The translations under genes and the position numbers were made by a program. The notes below the pieces were generated by a model. It did not search any database and was not told where the DNA came from. It saw only the letters and a program-made list of their open reading frames with translations. This document shows positions 9,028-17,769 of a DNA stretch of 64,000 nt, in pieces. Origin of the DNA: Mucilaginibacter terrae (GTDB lineage: Bacteria; Bacteroidota; Bacteroidia; Sphingobacteriales; Sphingobacteriaceae); contig NZ_JAVLVU010000001.1 in assembly GCF_031951985.1 (NCBI RefSeq), positions 4,960,001 to 5,024,000 on the forward strand. Direction: 5' to 3'. The number at the start of each line of letters is the position of its first letter. The stretch's first letter is position 1.

Positions 9028-10173
9028 TTATTCTTTGATGTTGCGCACCATTAATACAATAAGCGCACCCAGCATGGCAATTACACCAAACGACCATCGT
9101 AAACCCACTGCTTGGGCCACATAGCCTACAAATGGCGGCACCAGCAAAAAACCAAAATAACCTATGGTTGATATAGATGCAATAGCAGCCCCGCTACTCA
9201 GCGTAGCCGATTTACCTGCAATACTAAAAACCAGGGGCACCACACAGGCCACGCCCAGCCCAACCAGCATAAAACCCAATGTAGCGGGTATGGCATAAGG
9301 CAATATTACAGCAAGAAGTAAGCCCGAAAAAATAAACCAACCGCTATAATTAAGCATGTTTTTAATGCCAATGCGTGCCACTACCTTATCGCCAATAAAG
9401 CGGGCGAGGGTCATGGCCACCATATAGGCTACAAATGCGGCAGTTGCGGTAGATTTGCCGGTATTTACGGCTTTCTCAAAATAAATGGCGCTCCAGTCGT
9501 ACATCGTATTTTCGCAGGCCATACAGGCAAAGCATATTATGGCAAATTTGAGCATGTGCTTATCGGGCAGTATTAAAAACGGCTTGCGCTCAACAGGTTT
9601 AGGCTTTTGATTAAAAGTGAAAGGATAAAAGTATACAGAAGTAATGCAGAGCAAAATACTAATAGCCCCTAAATGATATAGCAAGCCAATATTGAAGCTC
9701 ACCATTAAATATCCAACAGCCGCCCCGGCAAAACCGGCCATACTCCATATGCCGTGAAATGTGGTAATAATTGATTTGCTGTACAGAGATTGCACTCCCA
9801 CCGATTGTGCATTAACCGACAAGTTGAGCAGGTTACGCCCCGAACCAAAGGCAAACAAAATAATGGCAAACTGCCATACCGTAGTGGCCAATCCTAAAAA
9901 CAATAAAACAATGTTGAACAGCAAAGCACCAAACATCATAATGCTGCGACTGGTGTAGTGGCTTAGCAAACGGCCGGTTACCGGCATGGTGGCCATTAAG
10001 CCTATGGGAAGCGCAAACAGCAGCGAGCCGAGTTGAGCCTCGTTTAAATGTAAATCGTGCTGTACGGTGGGTATACGTGAAGCCCAGGACGAGTACCCGA
10101 AACCCGAGATGAAAAAGAAAACCGCGCACCCGATACGTAAATCGCGTGGCGATTTATTCACAAAATCTGCCAT
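9028..10173 (-). CDS. MFS transporter (YbjJ / fucose-permease-like)
   Basis: 381 residues from ATG 10173; the open frame extends three codons to a TTG. About twelve hydrophobic helices are visible. The opening FISGFGYSSWASRIPTV and the LGSLLFALPIGLM segment are typical of YbjJ-like members of the major facilitator superfamily. The substrate cannot be assigned; a sugar is possible because the gene follows a LacI regulator by 42 bp on the same strand and lies downstream of sugar-phosphate genes. Confidence 0.85.
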   Translation of the reverse strand: MADFVNKSPRDLRIGCAVFFFISGFGYSSWASRIPTVQHDLHLNEAQLGSLLFALPIGLMATMPVTGRLLSHYTSRSIMMFGALLFNIVLLFLGLATTVWQFAIILFAFGSGRNLLNLSVNAQSVGVQSLYSKSIITTFHGIWSMAGFAGAAVGYLMVSFNIGLLYHLGAISILLCITSVYFYPFTFNQKPKPVERKPFLILPDKHMLKFAIICFACMACENTMYDWSAIYFEKAVNTGKSTATAAFVAYMVAMTLARFIGDKVVARIGIKNMLNYSGWFIFSGLLLAVILPYAIPATLGFMLVGLGVACVVPLVFSIAGKSATLSSGAAIASISTIGYFGFLLVPPFVGYVAQAVGLRWSFGVIAMLGALIVLMVRNIKE

Positions 10174-10215
10174 TTGCCGCAAAAATACGCATTAGGATAG
10201 TCTTTTGCGCGAGTT

Positions 10216-11253
10216 TTACTTCCTTTTAAGCGATGAATCGCGGATAATAATTTCAGACGGCTGAATGAGTTTGTTGCTTGTCTTTAGTAAGCCGTTATCG
10301 GTTTGATTTAGCCGGTCGAGTAATATCTGCGCGGCTACTTCACCCATCTGGTAACCTTTATAGTCAACCGTGGTTAGGTTGGGTTCAATAATACTGGCCT
10401 CGGTATCATTGTTAAACCCGGCAAAAGCAATATCCTGTGGTATGCGGATGCCGTTACGTTTAAGTTCCTGCATGCAGCTAACCGCACAGGCATCATTGGT
10501 TACAAACACCGCATCGGGTCGGTTTTCCATAGCCAGTATTTGTTTGGCCGCGTCTATCCCGGCCTGTAGGGTAAGGTCGGTTTGTATAAGCAAGTTTTCA
10601 TCAAAGGTCATCTGGTAATCTTCTAATGCCTTTTTGAAACCTGCAAAGCGGTCGGCAGCCACACTGCTCAACCGATAAGCGGTAACGTGAGCTATACGCT
10701 TGCATCCTTGGGTAACCAGGTGTTCGGTAATATCATATGCCGCTTTAACATTGTCAATTTCAATACCCGGGCATTGCGGGTGCGGCCAAACCCGGTCGAA
10801 ATATACCAGTGGGATTCCACGTTTAACAAAGCTCTCAAAGTGGTCGGCATTTTCGGTTTCGTACGCTAATGATACCAGCAGGCCATCAACCCGGTTATTA
10901 TACATAGCCTGGGCAATATTGATCTCTTTATTGATATTATCGAGCGACTGACTTATGATAAGGTTATACCCGGCATCACTCAATTCCTTCTCAACACCAG
11001 CAATTACGTTCGACATAAAACTACTGTTCAAATTACCTACAATAATGCCAATGATATTGCTTTTGCGCTTGCGCAGGTTGCTTGCCATCTGGTTAGAACG
11101 GTATCCCATTTCCTGTGCGGCTTCCTGCACTCGCTTTTTGGTGTTGATGTTAACAGAAGGATGATCCATTAAAGCCCGGCTAACCGTTGCTGCCGAAATA
11201 TTTAACGCCCTGGCTATATCGTATATGGTAATTTCTTTTTCAGGAGTACTCAT
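10216..11253 (-). CDS. LacI-family transcriptional regulator
   Basis: 345 residues. The N-terminal helix-turn-helix TIYDIARALNISAATVSRAL and hinge region (KSNIIGIIVGNL) precede a periplasmic-binding-protein-like sensor domain (about 62-345). Family members bind operators and respond to sugars or sugar phosphates. It lies directly downstream of split transketolase and transaldolase-like genes and upstream of an MFS transporter on the same strand, so pentose or related carbohydrate control is a reasonable inference. A palindrome just before its start may be its own operator. Confidence 0.93.
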   Translation of the reverse strand: MSTPEKEITIYDIARALNISAATVSRALMDHPSVNINTKKRVQEAAQEMGYRSNQMASNLRKRKSNIIGIIVGNLNSSFMSNVIAGVEKELSDAGYNLIISQSLDNINKEINIAQAMYNNRVDGLLVSLAYETENADHFESFVKRGIPLVYFDRVWPHPQCPGIEIDNVKAAYDITEHLVTQGCKRIAHVTAYRLSSVAADRFAGFKKALEDYQMTFDENLLIQTDLTLQAGIDAAKQILAMENRPDAVFVTNDACAVSCMQELKRNGIRIPQDIAFAGFNNDTEASIIEPNLTTVDYKGYQMGEVAAQILLDRLNQTDNGLLKTSNKLIQPSEIIIRDSSLKRK

Positions 11254-11261
11254 CGTACAAA

Positions 11262-11276
11262 ATACATTAGATGTAT
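11262..11276. promoter_or_regulatory. Palindrome upstream of the LacI gene, possible operator
   Basis: ATACAT and ATGTAT form a perfect 6-bp inverted repeat around TAG, 9 bp upstream of the LacI start codon. The position suits autoregulation. It lacks the central CG usual in LacI operators, so the assignment is weak. Confidence 0.35.
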
Positions 11277-11347
11277 GTAAAGGTAATGTTTATCAGCAAT
11301 AAATATAATGTGTTAAAAGCACACTAAAGTTGGTGTTTAAAGGAGCT

Positions 11348-11380
11348 AAAAAAAAAGCTGCCCTTTAATCAGGCAGCCTT
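11348..11380 (-). terminator. Rho-independent terminator after the transketolase genes
   Basis: On the minus strand GCTGCC and GGGCAGC pair around a short A/T loop and are followed by about nine T residues. It lies 25 bp past the stop of the transketolase C-terminal gene and separates it from the LacI gene. Confidence 0.85.
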
Positions 11381-11404
11381 CATTTTAATAGATTTGCAAA
11401 AGGA

Positions 11405-12361
11405 TTAACCTTTACGCTGAATAGCTTTTTGTGCAGCAGCAACAATAGCCGGAGCATTTAGCTTATATTTTTCCATCAGTTGCTCAGGTGTGCCCGATTC
11501 GCCGAACGAATCATTAACGGCAACGTACTCTTGCGGTACCGGCAGGTTTTTAACCAATACCTGTGCTACCGAATCGCCCAGGCCGCCTAAACGGTTGTGT
11601 TCTTCGGCAGTAACTACGCAACGTGTTTTGCTTACTGATTTCAGGATAGCTTCTTCATCCAAAGGTTTGATAGTGTGGATGTTGATAACCTCGGCCGAAA
11701 TACCCATCGCTTCCAGTTTCTCACAGGCTTGTATGGCTTCCCATACTAAGTGACCGGTTGCAATAATGGTAACATCGGTACCTTCGCTAACCATCCAGGC
11801 TTTGCCAATTTCAAAAACCTGATCGGCAGGGGTGAAGATAGGCACCACCGGGCGGCCAAAGCGCAAATAAACCGGGCCATGATGCTCAGCAATGGCAATG
11901 GTAGCTGCCTTGGTTTGGTTATAATCGCAAGGGTTAATAACGGTCATGCCTGGAAGCATTTTCATCATGCCCAAATCTTCTAATATCTGGTGGGTAGCAC
12001 CGTCTTCGCCCAGGGTTAAACCAGCGTGCGAAGCACAAATTTTAACGTTCTTGTCTGAATATGCTACCGACTGACGAATCTGATCGTAAACACGGCCGGT
12101 TGAAAAGTTGGCAAATGTACCTGTGAACGGAATTTGGCCGCCAATGGTCATACCTGCTGCAATACCAATCATGTTGGCCTCGGCAATACCTACCTGTACA
12201 AAACGCTCAGGAAACGCATTGATGAAGTCCTGCATTTTAAGTGAGCCTACCAAATCGGCACACAGGGCTACCACTTTAGGGTTGCGTTTACCAGCCTCAA
12301 GCAAACCTGCTCCAAAGCCCGAACGCGTATCTTTTTTCTCTGTATATGTATACTTGGTCAT
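11405..12361 (-). CDS. Transketolase, C-terminal (pyrimidine-binding) subunit
   Basis: 318 residues. It carries the Pyr domain and C-terminal domain of transketolase: FVQVGIAEANMIGIAAGM includes the glutamate that activates the thiamine ring, and AEEHNRLGGLGDSVAQVL is the C-terminal domain signature. It should pair with the separate N-terminal subunit encoded just upstream to form an active enzyme moving two-carbon units between sugar phosphates. The two genes are separated by a repeat-containing 111-bp gap on the same strand. Homologues of the same size in archaea and many bacteria are likewise split. Confidence 0.93.
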   Translation of the reverse strand: MTKYTYTEKKDTRSGFGAGLLEAGKRNPKVVALCADLVGSLKMQDFINAFPERFVQVGIAEANMIGIAAGMTIGGQIPFTGTFANFSTGRVYDQIRQSVAYSDKNVKICASHAGLTLGEDGATHQILEDLGMMKMLPGMTVINPCDYNQTKAATIAIAEHHGPVYLRFGRPVVPIFTPADQVFEIGKAWMVSEGTDVTIIATGHLVWEAIQACEKLEAMGISAEVINIHTIKPLDEEAILKSVSKTRCVVTAEEHNRLGGLGDSVAQVLVKNLPVPQEYVAVNDSFGESGTPEQLMEKYKLNAPAIVAAAQKAIQRKG

Positions 12362-12362
12362 A

Positions 12363-12474
12363 CCTCTCCTAAATCCTCTCCAAAGGAGAGGACTTTTTGT
12401 TTTTAGGGTTATGTTAAATTTTGTTAATATAAATTCTCTTTTTCCCTCCCCCTTTGGGGGAGCCGGAGGGGGTT
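12363..12474. repeat. Intergenic palindromic repeat between the transketolase subunit genes
   Basis: Two G/C-rich hairpins frame an A/T-rich core. TCCTCTCC (12374-12381) pairs with GGAGAGGA (12385-12392), and CTCCCCC pairs with GGGGGAG within 12446-12461, followed by CCGGAGGGGG. Elements with this look are scattered between genes in Sphingobacteriaceae, by memory; similar ones lie near 13.3 and 20.0 kb here. It would place stable hairpins in the mRNA between the two subunits. Confidence 0.7.
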
Positions 12475-13318
12475 AGTAATCGCCCAACGTTTCCGGCAAT
12501 TGATCTAAAGCCTGCTGCAATTGCGCATCGTTAGGTGCAACACCATGCCATTTGTGGCTACCCATCATAAAGTCAACGCCGGCACCCATTTCGGTTTGCA
12601 TGAGTATCATAACAGGTTTGCCTTTGCCGCTTAGGCTAATGGCTTTTTGCAGGCCTTCAACAACCAAAGTCATATCGTTACCTTGCATTTCCATTACCTC
12701 CCAGCCAAATGCTTCAAACTTAGCGCGCAGATCGCCTAATGATAATACCACTTTGGTAGGGCCATCAATTTGCTGGCCGTTAACATCAACCGTAGCAATC
12801 AGGTTATCAACACGGTTGTGAGGAGCAAACATAGCTGCTTCCCAAATCTGGCCTTCCTGTAACTCACCGTCGCCGTGCAGGGTAAACACCAGGCGGTCGT
12901 CGCCATTTAATTTTTTGCTTAGCGCAGCGCCAATACCTACCGATAAGCCCTGGCCTAATGAGCCAGATGCTATACGAATACCCGGTAAACCTTCGTGAGT
13001 AGTAGGGTGACCTTGTACGCGTGAATTTATCTTACGGAACTCGGCTAATTCAGCCTTGTCAAAATAACCTGAGCGAGATAATACTGAATAAAATACCGGC
13101 GATATGTGGCCGTTTGATAAAAAGAAAAGGTCTTCACCTGCGCCTTCCATGTTAAATGAAGGGTCGTGTTTCATGATAGAAAAATACAGGGCTACCAAAT
13201 AATCGGTACAACCCAATGAGCCACCCGGGTGACCGCTTTGACAGCCATGCACCATGCGCACAATATCGCGGCGCACTTGTGAAGCAATGCCTTTAAGCTC
13301 TAAAATATCTTGTGTCAT
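12473..13318 (-). CDS. Transketolase, N-terminal (TPP-binding) subunit
   Basis: 281 residues. It is the thiamine-diphosphate pyrophosphate-binding domain: GDGELQEGQIWEA followed by the metal-binding VDVNGQQIDG, and GHPGGSLGCTDYLVALYF near the N-terminus. It makes half of a split transketolase with the product of the downstream gene. The FSA/transaldolase gene upstream (96 bp, with a repeat in the gap) suggests one operon for the non-oxidative pentose phosphate interconversions. Confidence 0.93.
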   Translation of the reverse strand: MTQDILELKGIASQVRRDIVRMVHGCQSGHPGGSLGCTDYLVALYFSIMKHDPSFNMEGAGEDLFFLSNGHISPVFYSVLSRSGYFDKAELAEFRKINSRVQGHPTTHEGLPGIRIASGSLGQGLSVGIGAALSKKLNGDDRLVFTLHGDGELQEGQIWEAAMFAPHNRVDNLIATVDVNGQQIDGPTKVVLSLGDLRAKFEAFGWEVMEMQGNDMTLVVEGLQKAISLSGKGKPVMILMQTEMGAGVDFMMGSHKWHGVAPNDAQLQQALDQLPETLGDY

Positions 13319-13340
13319 TTTTGTAGTTGAATTGTTATAA

Positions 13341-13408
13341 GAGGAGCGGGGAGCGGAGATAAAAGAGCGCGAATTTTCTCCGCTCCATGATCCTCGCTCT
13401 CCGCTCTA
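13341..13408. repeat. Intergenic GAGCGGAG-type repeat
   Basis: GAGGAGCGGGGAGCGGAGA on the left and TCTCCGCTCC plus CGCTCTCCGCTCT on the right form overlapping inverted repeats around an A/T-rich middle. It separates the FSA and transketolase genes. It looks like a dispersed intergenic element rather than a terminator, since there is no T-run on the minus strand. Confidence 0.6.
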
Positions 13409-13414
13409 AAAAAT

Positions 13415-14080
13415 TTACTTCACTGCTGCCGCTGCTTTAGCGTGGTCGGCCAGGAACTGGGCAAGACCATTATCAGTTAACGGGTGTTTTAATAATGCAG
13501 TAATTGCGCTTAACGGACCGGTAATTACATCGGCGCCTAATTTAGCACAGTTAATAATGTGCATAGCATGACGAACTGAAGCAGCCAGGATCTGAGTTTC
13601 GTAACCGTAGTTATCATATATTAAACGTATGTCTTCGATCAGCGTTAAGCCATCGGTTGAAATATCATCTAAACGGCCAATAAACGGCGATACGTAGGTA
13701 GCACCTGCTTTGGCAGCCAATAAAGCCTGGCCAGCCGAAAATACCAGTGTACAGTTGGTTTTAATACCTTGTTGGGTAAAGTATTTAATGGCTTTAACAC
13801 CATCTTTGATCATGGGTACTTTAACTACAATACGTTCGTGCAATTTAGCCAGGGCCAAACCTTCGGCAACCATTTCATCATACGTAGTTGCAATAACTTC
13901 GGCGCTAACATCACCATCGGTAATGTCGCAAATGGCTTTGTAGTGTGCAATTACATTGTCTTGGCCAGTAATACCTTCTTTGGCCATGAGTGATGGATTG
14001 GTGGTTACACCGTCTAAAATACCCATGTCATGGGCTTCGCTAATTTGAGACAGGTTGGCCGTGTCGATGAAAAACTTCAT
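13415..14080 (-). CDS. fsa: Fructose-6-phosphate aldolase / transaldolase of the FSA-TalC family
   Basis: 221 residues, the short length of the MipB/TalC/FSA group. MKFFIDTAN and DGVTTNPSL are diagnostic. IVVKVPM holds K87, the Schiff-base lysine. Members either cleave fructose 6-phosphate or transfer dihydroxyacetone between sugar phosphates; many annotated as transaldolase in Bacteroidota belong here, and the sequence alone does not decide. It leads a minus-strand set with split transketolase, which favours a transaldolase role in the pentose phosphate pathway. Confidence 0.92.
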   Translation of the reverse strand: MKFFIDTANLSQISEAHDMGILDGVTTNPSLMAKEGITGQDNVIAHYKAICDITDGDVSAEVIATTYDEMVAEGLALAKLHERIVVKVPMIKDGVKAIKYFTQQGIKTNCTLVFSAGQALLAAKAGATYVSPFIGRLDDISTDGLTLIEDIRLIYDNYGYETQILAASVRHAMHIINCAKLGADVITGPLSAITALLKHPLTDNGLAQFLADHAKAAAAVK

Positions 14081-14124
14081 AATTTAATGTATGTGGATGA
14101 ATTAAATGTCAGAATAACACTTAT

Positions 14125-14141
14125 TTTTAATTTGTTAAAGC
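14125..14141 (-). promoter_or_regulatory. Copy of a 17-nt element also found before nirB and the porin gene
   Basis: On the minus strand this reads GCTTTAACAAATTAAAA, identical to 40118-40134 and 43112-43128. Here it lies about 45 bp upstream of the fsa start codon rather than directly before it. Function unknown; an exact 17-nt match three times in 64 kb is unlikely by chance even in A/T-rich intergenic DNA. Confidence 0.4.
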
Positions 14142-14259
14142 TAAAGATTGAGCCGTAAAAATGCAATTAATTTTTTAGCTAACCTAAATATTTTTTGCAA
14201 TCGATTGTATTTTTTATTTCAAGCATAATCTATTGTGGAATAAATATGGCTGGCAGTTT

Positions 14260-15504
14260 TTAAAAAGCTTCGCCCAAACCAAACCTTATTGAAGAGAACC
14301 CCTTACTCATGCCGTAGTCGATAGCAATGTTGGTATTGGATGTTTTATTGAATTTAATGCGTAACCCGCCGCCGCCTGCAGGGTGAAAGTAATTGAACTG
14401 GCGGGTGTCGGGCTCATTAACCGTGGTTACGTTTGCAAAAAGCACAAAGCCTAACAAACCGTTACGGGTAATACTGCGACGATATTCGGCCTCGGAGTAC
14501 CAAAGTGCCTGGCCGCGATAACGGTTTTGTTCAATACCCCGGCCCGAGTTATTGTAAAAATCCCAACCAACGGCTGGTAAACTCAAATAGGGGGTGCCGC
14601 GGTCCATGGTAGTCCAAAAATAACTCCACAAGGCTAATGTATTTTGGCGCGAGGTGTTGCCCGGGCTTAATGAGATGTATTTACGTATATCGGCATAAAC
14701 AGAAGACCAGGACCTGTTGCTACCGAAAACTTCGGAATTGTAGCGGTATACCAAATTGGCATAGCAGCCGGGTAGCGGGTTGATGGAGTTATTACGGGTA
14801 TCATACAACAAGTTTAGCGTTACCCCCGACGAGAATGAATTTTGACCATAAGCAGTTCCAAATTGATAGCCCGATGCATCGCCAAGTTCAGGATCTTGTT
14901 TGTTGGTTACTATACGCATATGGTAATCAAGGTTGTAGCCAATACCTGCAAAAAGGTAGGGTTTTATACGGCGTAACAAGCTTTGATAAAATCGGATGTA
15001 TTTATAATCGACACGCATGCGGGCATTTTCGGGCGTGTTGCCGCCCAAACCCCAGGTATCTTGCGGGTATACTAAAAAGCGTGTATCTCCTGCTATATAC
15101 CATTTATTATCATTTAGCCATACGCTTGAACGCAACGGTAAACCAAACCGACCATTAAAGTTAAAATAAGGGGTGAAACTGATGTTAGATAGGTTGGTAG
15201 TTTTATCGTTACCCATGTAAAAACTGGCCGTGGTGGAGGTTACAAACATTTTACCGCCGCCGCTTGGCAGGGTAGATGCCGTAGGTAAAAACGAAAAATA
15301 TACTTTGCCCTCTTGTGGCTCAACACGGCTGCTTGATCGTGTTTTGGGTTTGAATACCAGTTTAAAAACGTCTATCAGGTCTTTTTGACCAACCGTATCA
15401 TACTGTACCTGTTTAAAAGTTGATACCACCGCGTTACTGTCCTGCGCCAATAAGGCTACGGGAAACAGGAGCATGCTTAATAAAAACTTTAATCGTATTA
15501 TCAT
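14260..15504 (-). CDS. BamA/TamA-family outer-membrane beta-barrel protein
   Basis: 414 residues. A signal peptide ends at VALLAQ near residue 21. The rest is a series of amphipathic strands ending in Phe, with the surface-antigen features GGGLRIKFNKTSNTNIAIDYG and a closing FSSIRFGLGEAF. No POTRA domains are present, so it resembles the stand-alone 16-strand barrels common in Bacteroidota and not the BamA assembly factor. Role unknown. It is a single gene. Confidence 0.85.
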   Translation of the reverse strand: MIIRLKFLLSMLLFPVALLAQDSNAVVSTFKQVQYDTVGQKDLIDVFKLVFKPKTRSSSRVEPQEGKVYFSFLPTASTLPSGGGKMFVTSTTASFYMGNDKTTNLSNISFTPYFNFNGRFGLPLRSSVWLNDNKWYIAGDTRFLVYPQDTWGLGGNTPENARMRVDYKYIRFYQSLLRRIKPYLFAGIGYNLDYHMRIVTNKQDPELGDASGYQFGTAYGQNSFSSGVTLNLLYDTRNNSINPLPGCYANLVYRYNSEVFGSNRSWSSVYADIRKYISLSPGNTSRQNTLALWSYFWTTMDRGTPYLSLPAVGWDFYNNSGRGIEQNRYRGQALWYSEAEYRRSITRNGLLGFVLFANVTTVNEPDTRQFNYFHPAGGGGLRIKFNKTSNTNIAIDYGMSKGFSSIRFGLGEAF

Positions 15505-15661
15505 TAGTACGGTTTACATGTATAATTTCACTTGGTTTGATGAGGTTGATAATGGTTGTAATTTACAAGCTATAACTCATTATTGCAATACTATGACAGT
15601 AATGATTTTGTTAAACGGCTTGTTAAACATGTTTGTTTGGATTATTGAAGCTTTTATAAAC

Positions 15662-15691
15662 AAAAAAACGCTAACATTTAATGATAGCGTT
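15662..15691 (-). terminator. Terminator of the glycine-zipper gene
   Basis: On the minus strand AACGCTATCAT and ATGTTAGCGTT pair, with one mismatch and a 3-nt loop, and are followed by a run of seven T residues. It sits 31 bp past the stop codon of the 98-residue gene. Confidence 0.8.
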
Positions 15692-15722
15692 AAATAGTAT
15701 ATTGTTGATTGATTGGAAATGA

Positions 15723-16019
15723 TTAAGGTTTGCGCTTATAATTTGCGCGGCGATAAGCTTTGGCCTTTTTTTCTTTTGAACGGCGGCTTTCATTACCAAT
15801 AATATAACCACCGCCGGCGCCAATCGCTCCACCAATTATGGCACCTTTGGCATTACCGCCAATTAACCCGCCGGCTACTGCTCCGCCGGCACCACCAATA
15901 ATAGCGCCCTTGGCCTGCGAACTCATGCCTTTCTTTTTGCGGGTTTGCGCAAACGAGGCATTTGTAAAGCTGATGATAAGGGCAATTATTAGGCTGAATA
16001 GAAAAATGTGCTTTTTCAT
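15723..16019 (-). CDS. Small exported glycine-zipper protein
   Basis: 98 residues. A signal peptide ends at NASFAQ (about residue 25). The middle, residues 38-80, is a Gly/Ala-rich zipper (GAIIGGAGGAVAGGLIGG and GAIIGGAIGAGGGYIIG), able to insert as a helical hairpin in a membrane. The tail is strongly basic (RRSKEKKAKAYRRANYKRKP). Similar small proteins are common in Bacteroidota and have no known biochemical role. The composition is unlike its neighbours because of the glycine repeats. Confidence 0.8.
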   Translation of the reverse strand: MKKHIFLFSLIIALIISFTNASFAQTRKKKGMSSQAKGAIIGGAGGAVAGGLIGGNAKGAIIGGAIGAGGGYIIGNESRRSKEKKAKAYRRANYKRKP

Positions 16020-16101
16020 GGTATGCTTTCTTTTGTGTATGATGCCTGTTATTACAAATTGTGCGCCAAATACTTTAGTAAACCGGGAGTAAGTATGTTA
16101 T

Positions 16102-16842
16102 TTATACTTCGAGCAAATAGTAAGTATGCTCGTACCCGGCTTTACTTAACACCTGTTTAGCTACATTAAATACCTTGATATCACTGTTAACTATACGTCC
16201 CTCAAGTGTGCCTGCATGGGCATGGCCATGAAAAGCTGCAATTACATTATTACGTATCAGCGGTTCAGCCAGGCGAGATGAGCCCAGGAATGGATAGATT
16301 TCTTCGGGCTCACCAACCACAGTAGCTTTAATTGGCGAATAGTGCAAAACGGCTATCTTCTTATCTACCTGAAACTCGCCCTCTAACTTATTCAACGCAC
16401 GTTCGAGGTGCAGGGCTTCATCAACGGCTTCCTGTACATAAGCCTTGTTGGCATCTTCTCCAAACATGGTTAACAGGTAACGGTCAAACCCGCCTCCAAA
16501 ACCTTTAACCCCGGCAAAGCCAACACCGCCTATAACAATCGATTCGCCATCAAGCACGTGTACGTTAGCGTTTTGTATAGTTTGCCTTATAAGTTTATGC
16601 CTGCCTTTTTCGTAATCATGATTTCCCAACACGCAAACAACAGGTATGCTGCAGGCGCGTAGTTCTTCGGCAAGTATAATGGCTTCGTCTTCATCGCCGG
16701 TATCGGTCAAATCTCCGCAAATCAGCAATACATCGGCCTTTGCCGATACCTCTTTAAAATAATTTACCCACTTTCCTTTGTCGTTTTCTTTTACATGTAT
16801 ATCGCCAACGGCTGCAATGCGGGTTACTTTCTTTTCGTCCAT
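16102..16842 (-). CDS. Calcineurin-like metallophosphoesterase
   Basis: 246 residues. The metal-binding motifs appear in order: GDIH (D14, H16), CGDLTDTGD (D44), GNHD (N74, H75), LHYSP and GHAHAG. No signal peptide or membrane helix, so it is cytosolic. The substrate cannot be read from sequence; relatives act on nucleotides, cyclic nucleotides or phosphoesters. It starts 5 bp after the stop of the nucleotidyltransferase-like gene on the same strand, so the two are almost certainly co-transcribed and may act on the same molecule. Confidence 0.9.
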   Translation of the reverse strand: MDEKKVTRIAAVGDIHVKENDKGKWVNYFKEVSAKADVLLICGDLTDTGDEDEAIILAEELRACSIPVVCVLGNHDYEKGRHKLIRQTIQNANVHVLDGESIVIGGVGFAGVKGFGGGFDRYLLTMFGEDANKAYVQEAVDEALHLERALNKLEGEFQVDKKIAVLHYSPIKATVVGEPEEIYPFLGSSRLAEPLIRNNVIAAFHGHAHAGTLEGRIVNSDIKVFNVAKQVLSKAGYEHTYYLLEV

Positions 16843-16847
16843 ACGGC

Positions 16848-17585
16848 TTAAACAGTTTTAATGGTGTACGATTTATAATCCCAGTCTTTCACATCAACAC
16901 TGTACTGGGTTTGGTCGATCATTGGGCCACGGCAAACCTTTTCTTCGGGCGATGGCAGGTCGAATTGTTCGGCAGCCCGCCTTAATAGTTCATCATATAT
17001 CCACCGCGGTATAATCTCTTGATAATCGGCCGGGTATACAAACTGAAAATTTACGAGTTGTCCTAAAAGCAATTGCCAATGCTGGTCGAGCCTGAAGAGT
17101 AAGTGTTTCCAATCGAGGTTTTTACCATATTGCACCAGCAGGTGATTTATATCTGCACCATCATAGCGCTCACGGTTTTGAACATATATTTTGCTCCATA
17201 TCAGTTCTTCAGGGCCTAACAAGCGTAGGTTACGGTCAAAAAAACTGGCATCAACCGCACGCTCAAACCAGGTGTCGTCAACCTTGCAAATATTGTTTAC
17301 CGTATCAAAAATGAGGTCGATAAAATAATCGCCCTTAAATATTTTGGCCAGCCAACGGGCATCGGTAAACTGGGTTTCGTAGCCCCTTTCGGCAAAGTAT
17401 TTCATAATGCGGGGGCAATCAACCGATTTGCAGTAAACATCCAAATCCTTGGTATCCCTGTAAATTCCACTGTAATGAAATATGGCAAATGCGCCGCCCA
17501 GCAAGTATTCAATGCCGCTATCCTGTAAATGGTCTAATGCTTCCTGGTAAAAAGCAATGCAATCCTCATCGTCGTTAATTCTCAT
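16848..17585 (-). CDS. Nucleotidyltransferase-fold protein
   Basis: 245 residues from ATG 17585. The open frame continues upstream to a TTG at 17714, but that part overlaps the terminator of the previous gene and encodes low-complexity Leu/Phe, so it is leader. LLGGAFAIFHYSG (G30, G31) followed by TKDLDVY (D47, D49) is the helix-turn-aspartate pattern of the nucleotidyltransferase superfamily; the third carboxylate may be D-L-I-F-D in YFIDLIFD. The group includes toxin-antitoxin MNT and AbiEii-like enzymes as well as uncharacterised ones. Paired with the phosphoesterase downstream. Confidence 0.75.
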   Translation of the reverse strand: MRINDDEDCIAFYQEALDHLQDSGIEYLLGGAFAIFHYSGIYRDTKDLDVYCKSVDCPRIMKYFAERGYETQFTDARWLAKIFKGDYFIDLIFDTVNNICKVDDTWFERAVDASFFDRNLRLLGPEELIWSKIYVQNRERYDGADINHLLVQYGKNLDWKHLLFRLDQHWQLLLGQLVNFQFVYPADYQEIIPRWIYDELLRRAAEQFDLPSPEEKVCRGPMIDQTQYSVDVKDWDYKSYTIKTV

Positions 17586-17712
17586 GTGTTGTGTAATAGG
17601 AGCGGCCTTTTGTCGCTTATTAAACAACCTTAATTTAGGGTATAGTGTTTTATAAATACTGTAATACAACACTCGCAGCAGGGAAAATAAGTTAAAGAAC
17701 AATAATAAAAAC

Positions 17713-17744
17713 AAAAAAAGCGACTGGTTATTACCAATCGCTTT
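17713..17744 (-). terminator. Terminator of the sigma-factor operon
   Basis: On the minus strand AAAAGCGATTGGT and ACCAGTCGCTTTT pair with one mismatch and a 4-nt loop and run into a T-tract. It lies 26 bp past the stop of the Spy-like gene. Confidence 0.8.
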
Positions 17745-17769
17745 TGCACTATCAAATTAAGTTAAATTC

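Noticed and set aside
15473..15697. 74-residue plus-strand frame between the barrel and glycine-zipper genes
   Set aside because: Overlaps the barrel gene start and the terminator of the glycine-zipper gene; A/T-rich composition.
17586..17714. N-terminal extension of the nucleotidyltransferase-like gene
   Set aside because: Starts at a TTG inside the terminator of the sigma operon and encodes Leu/Phe low complexity.
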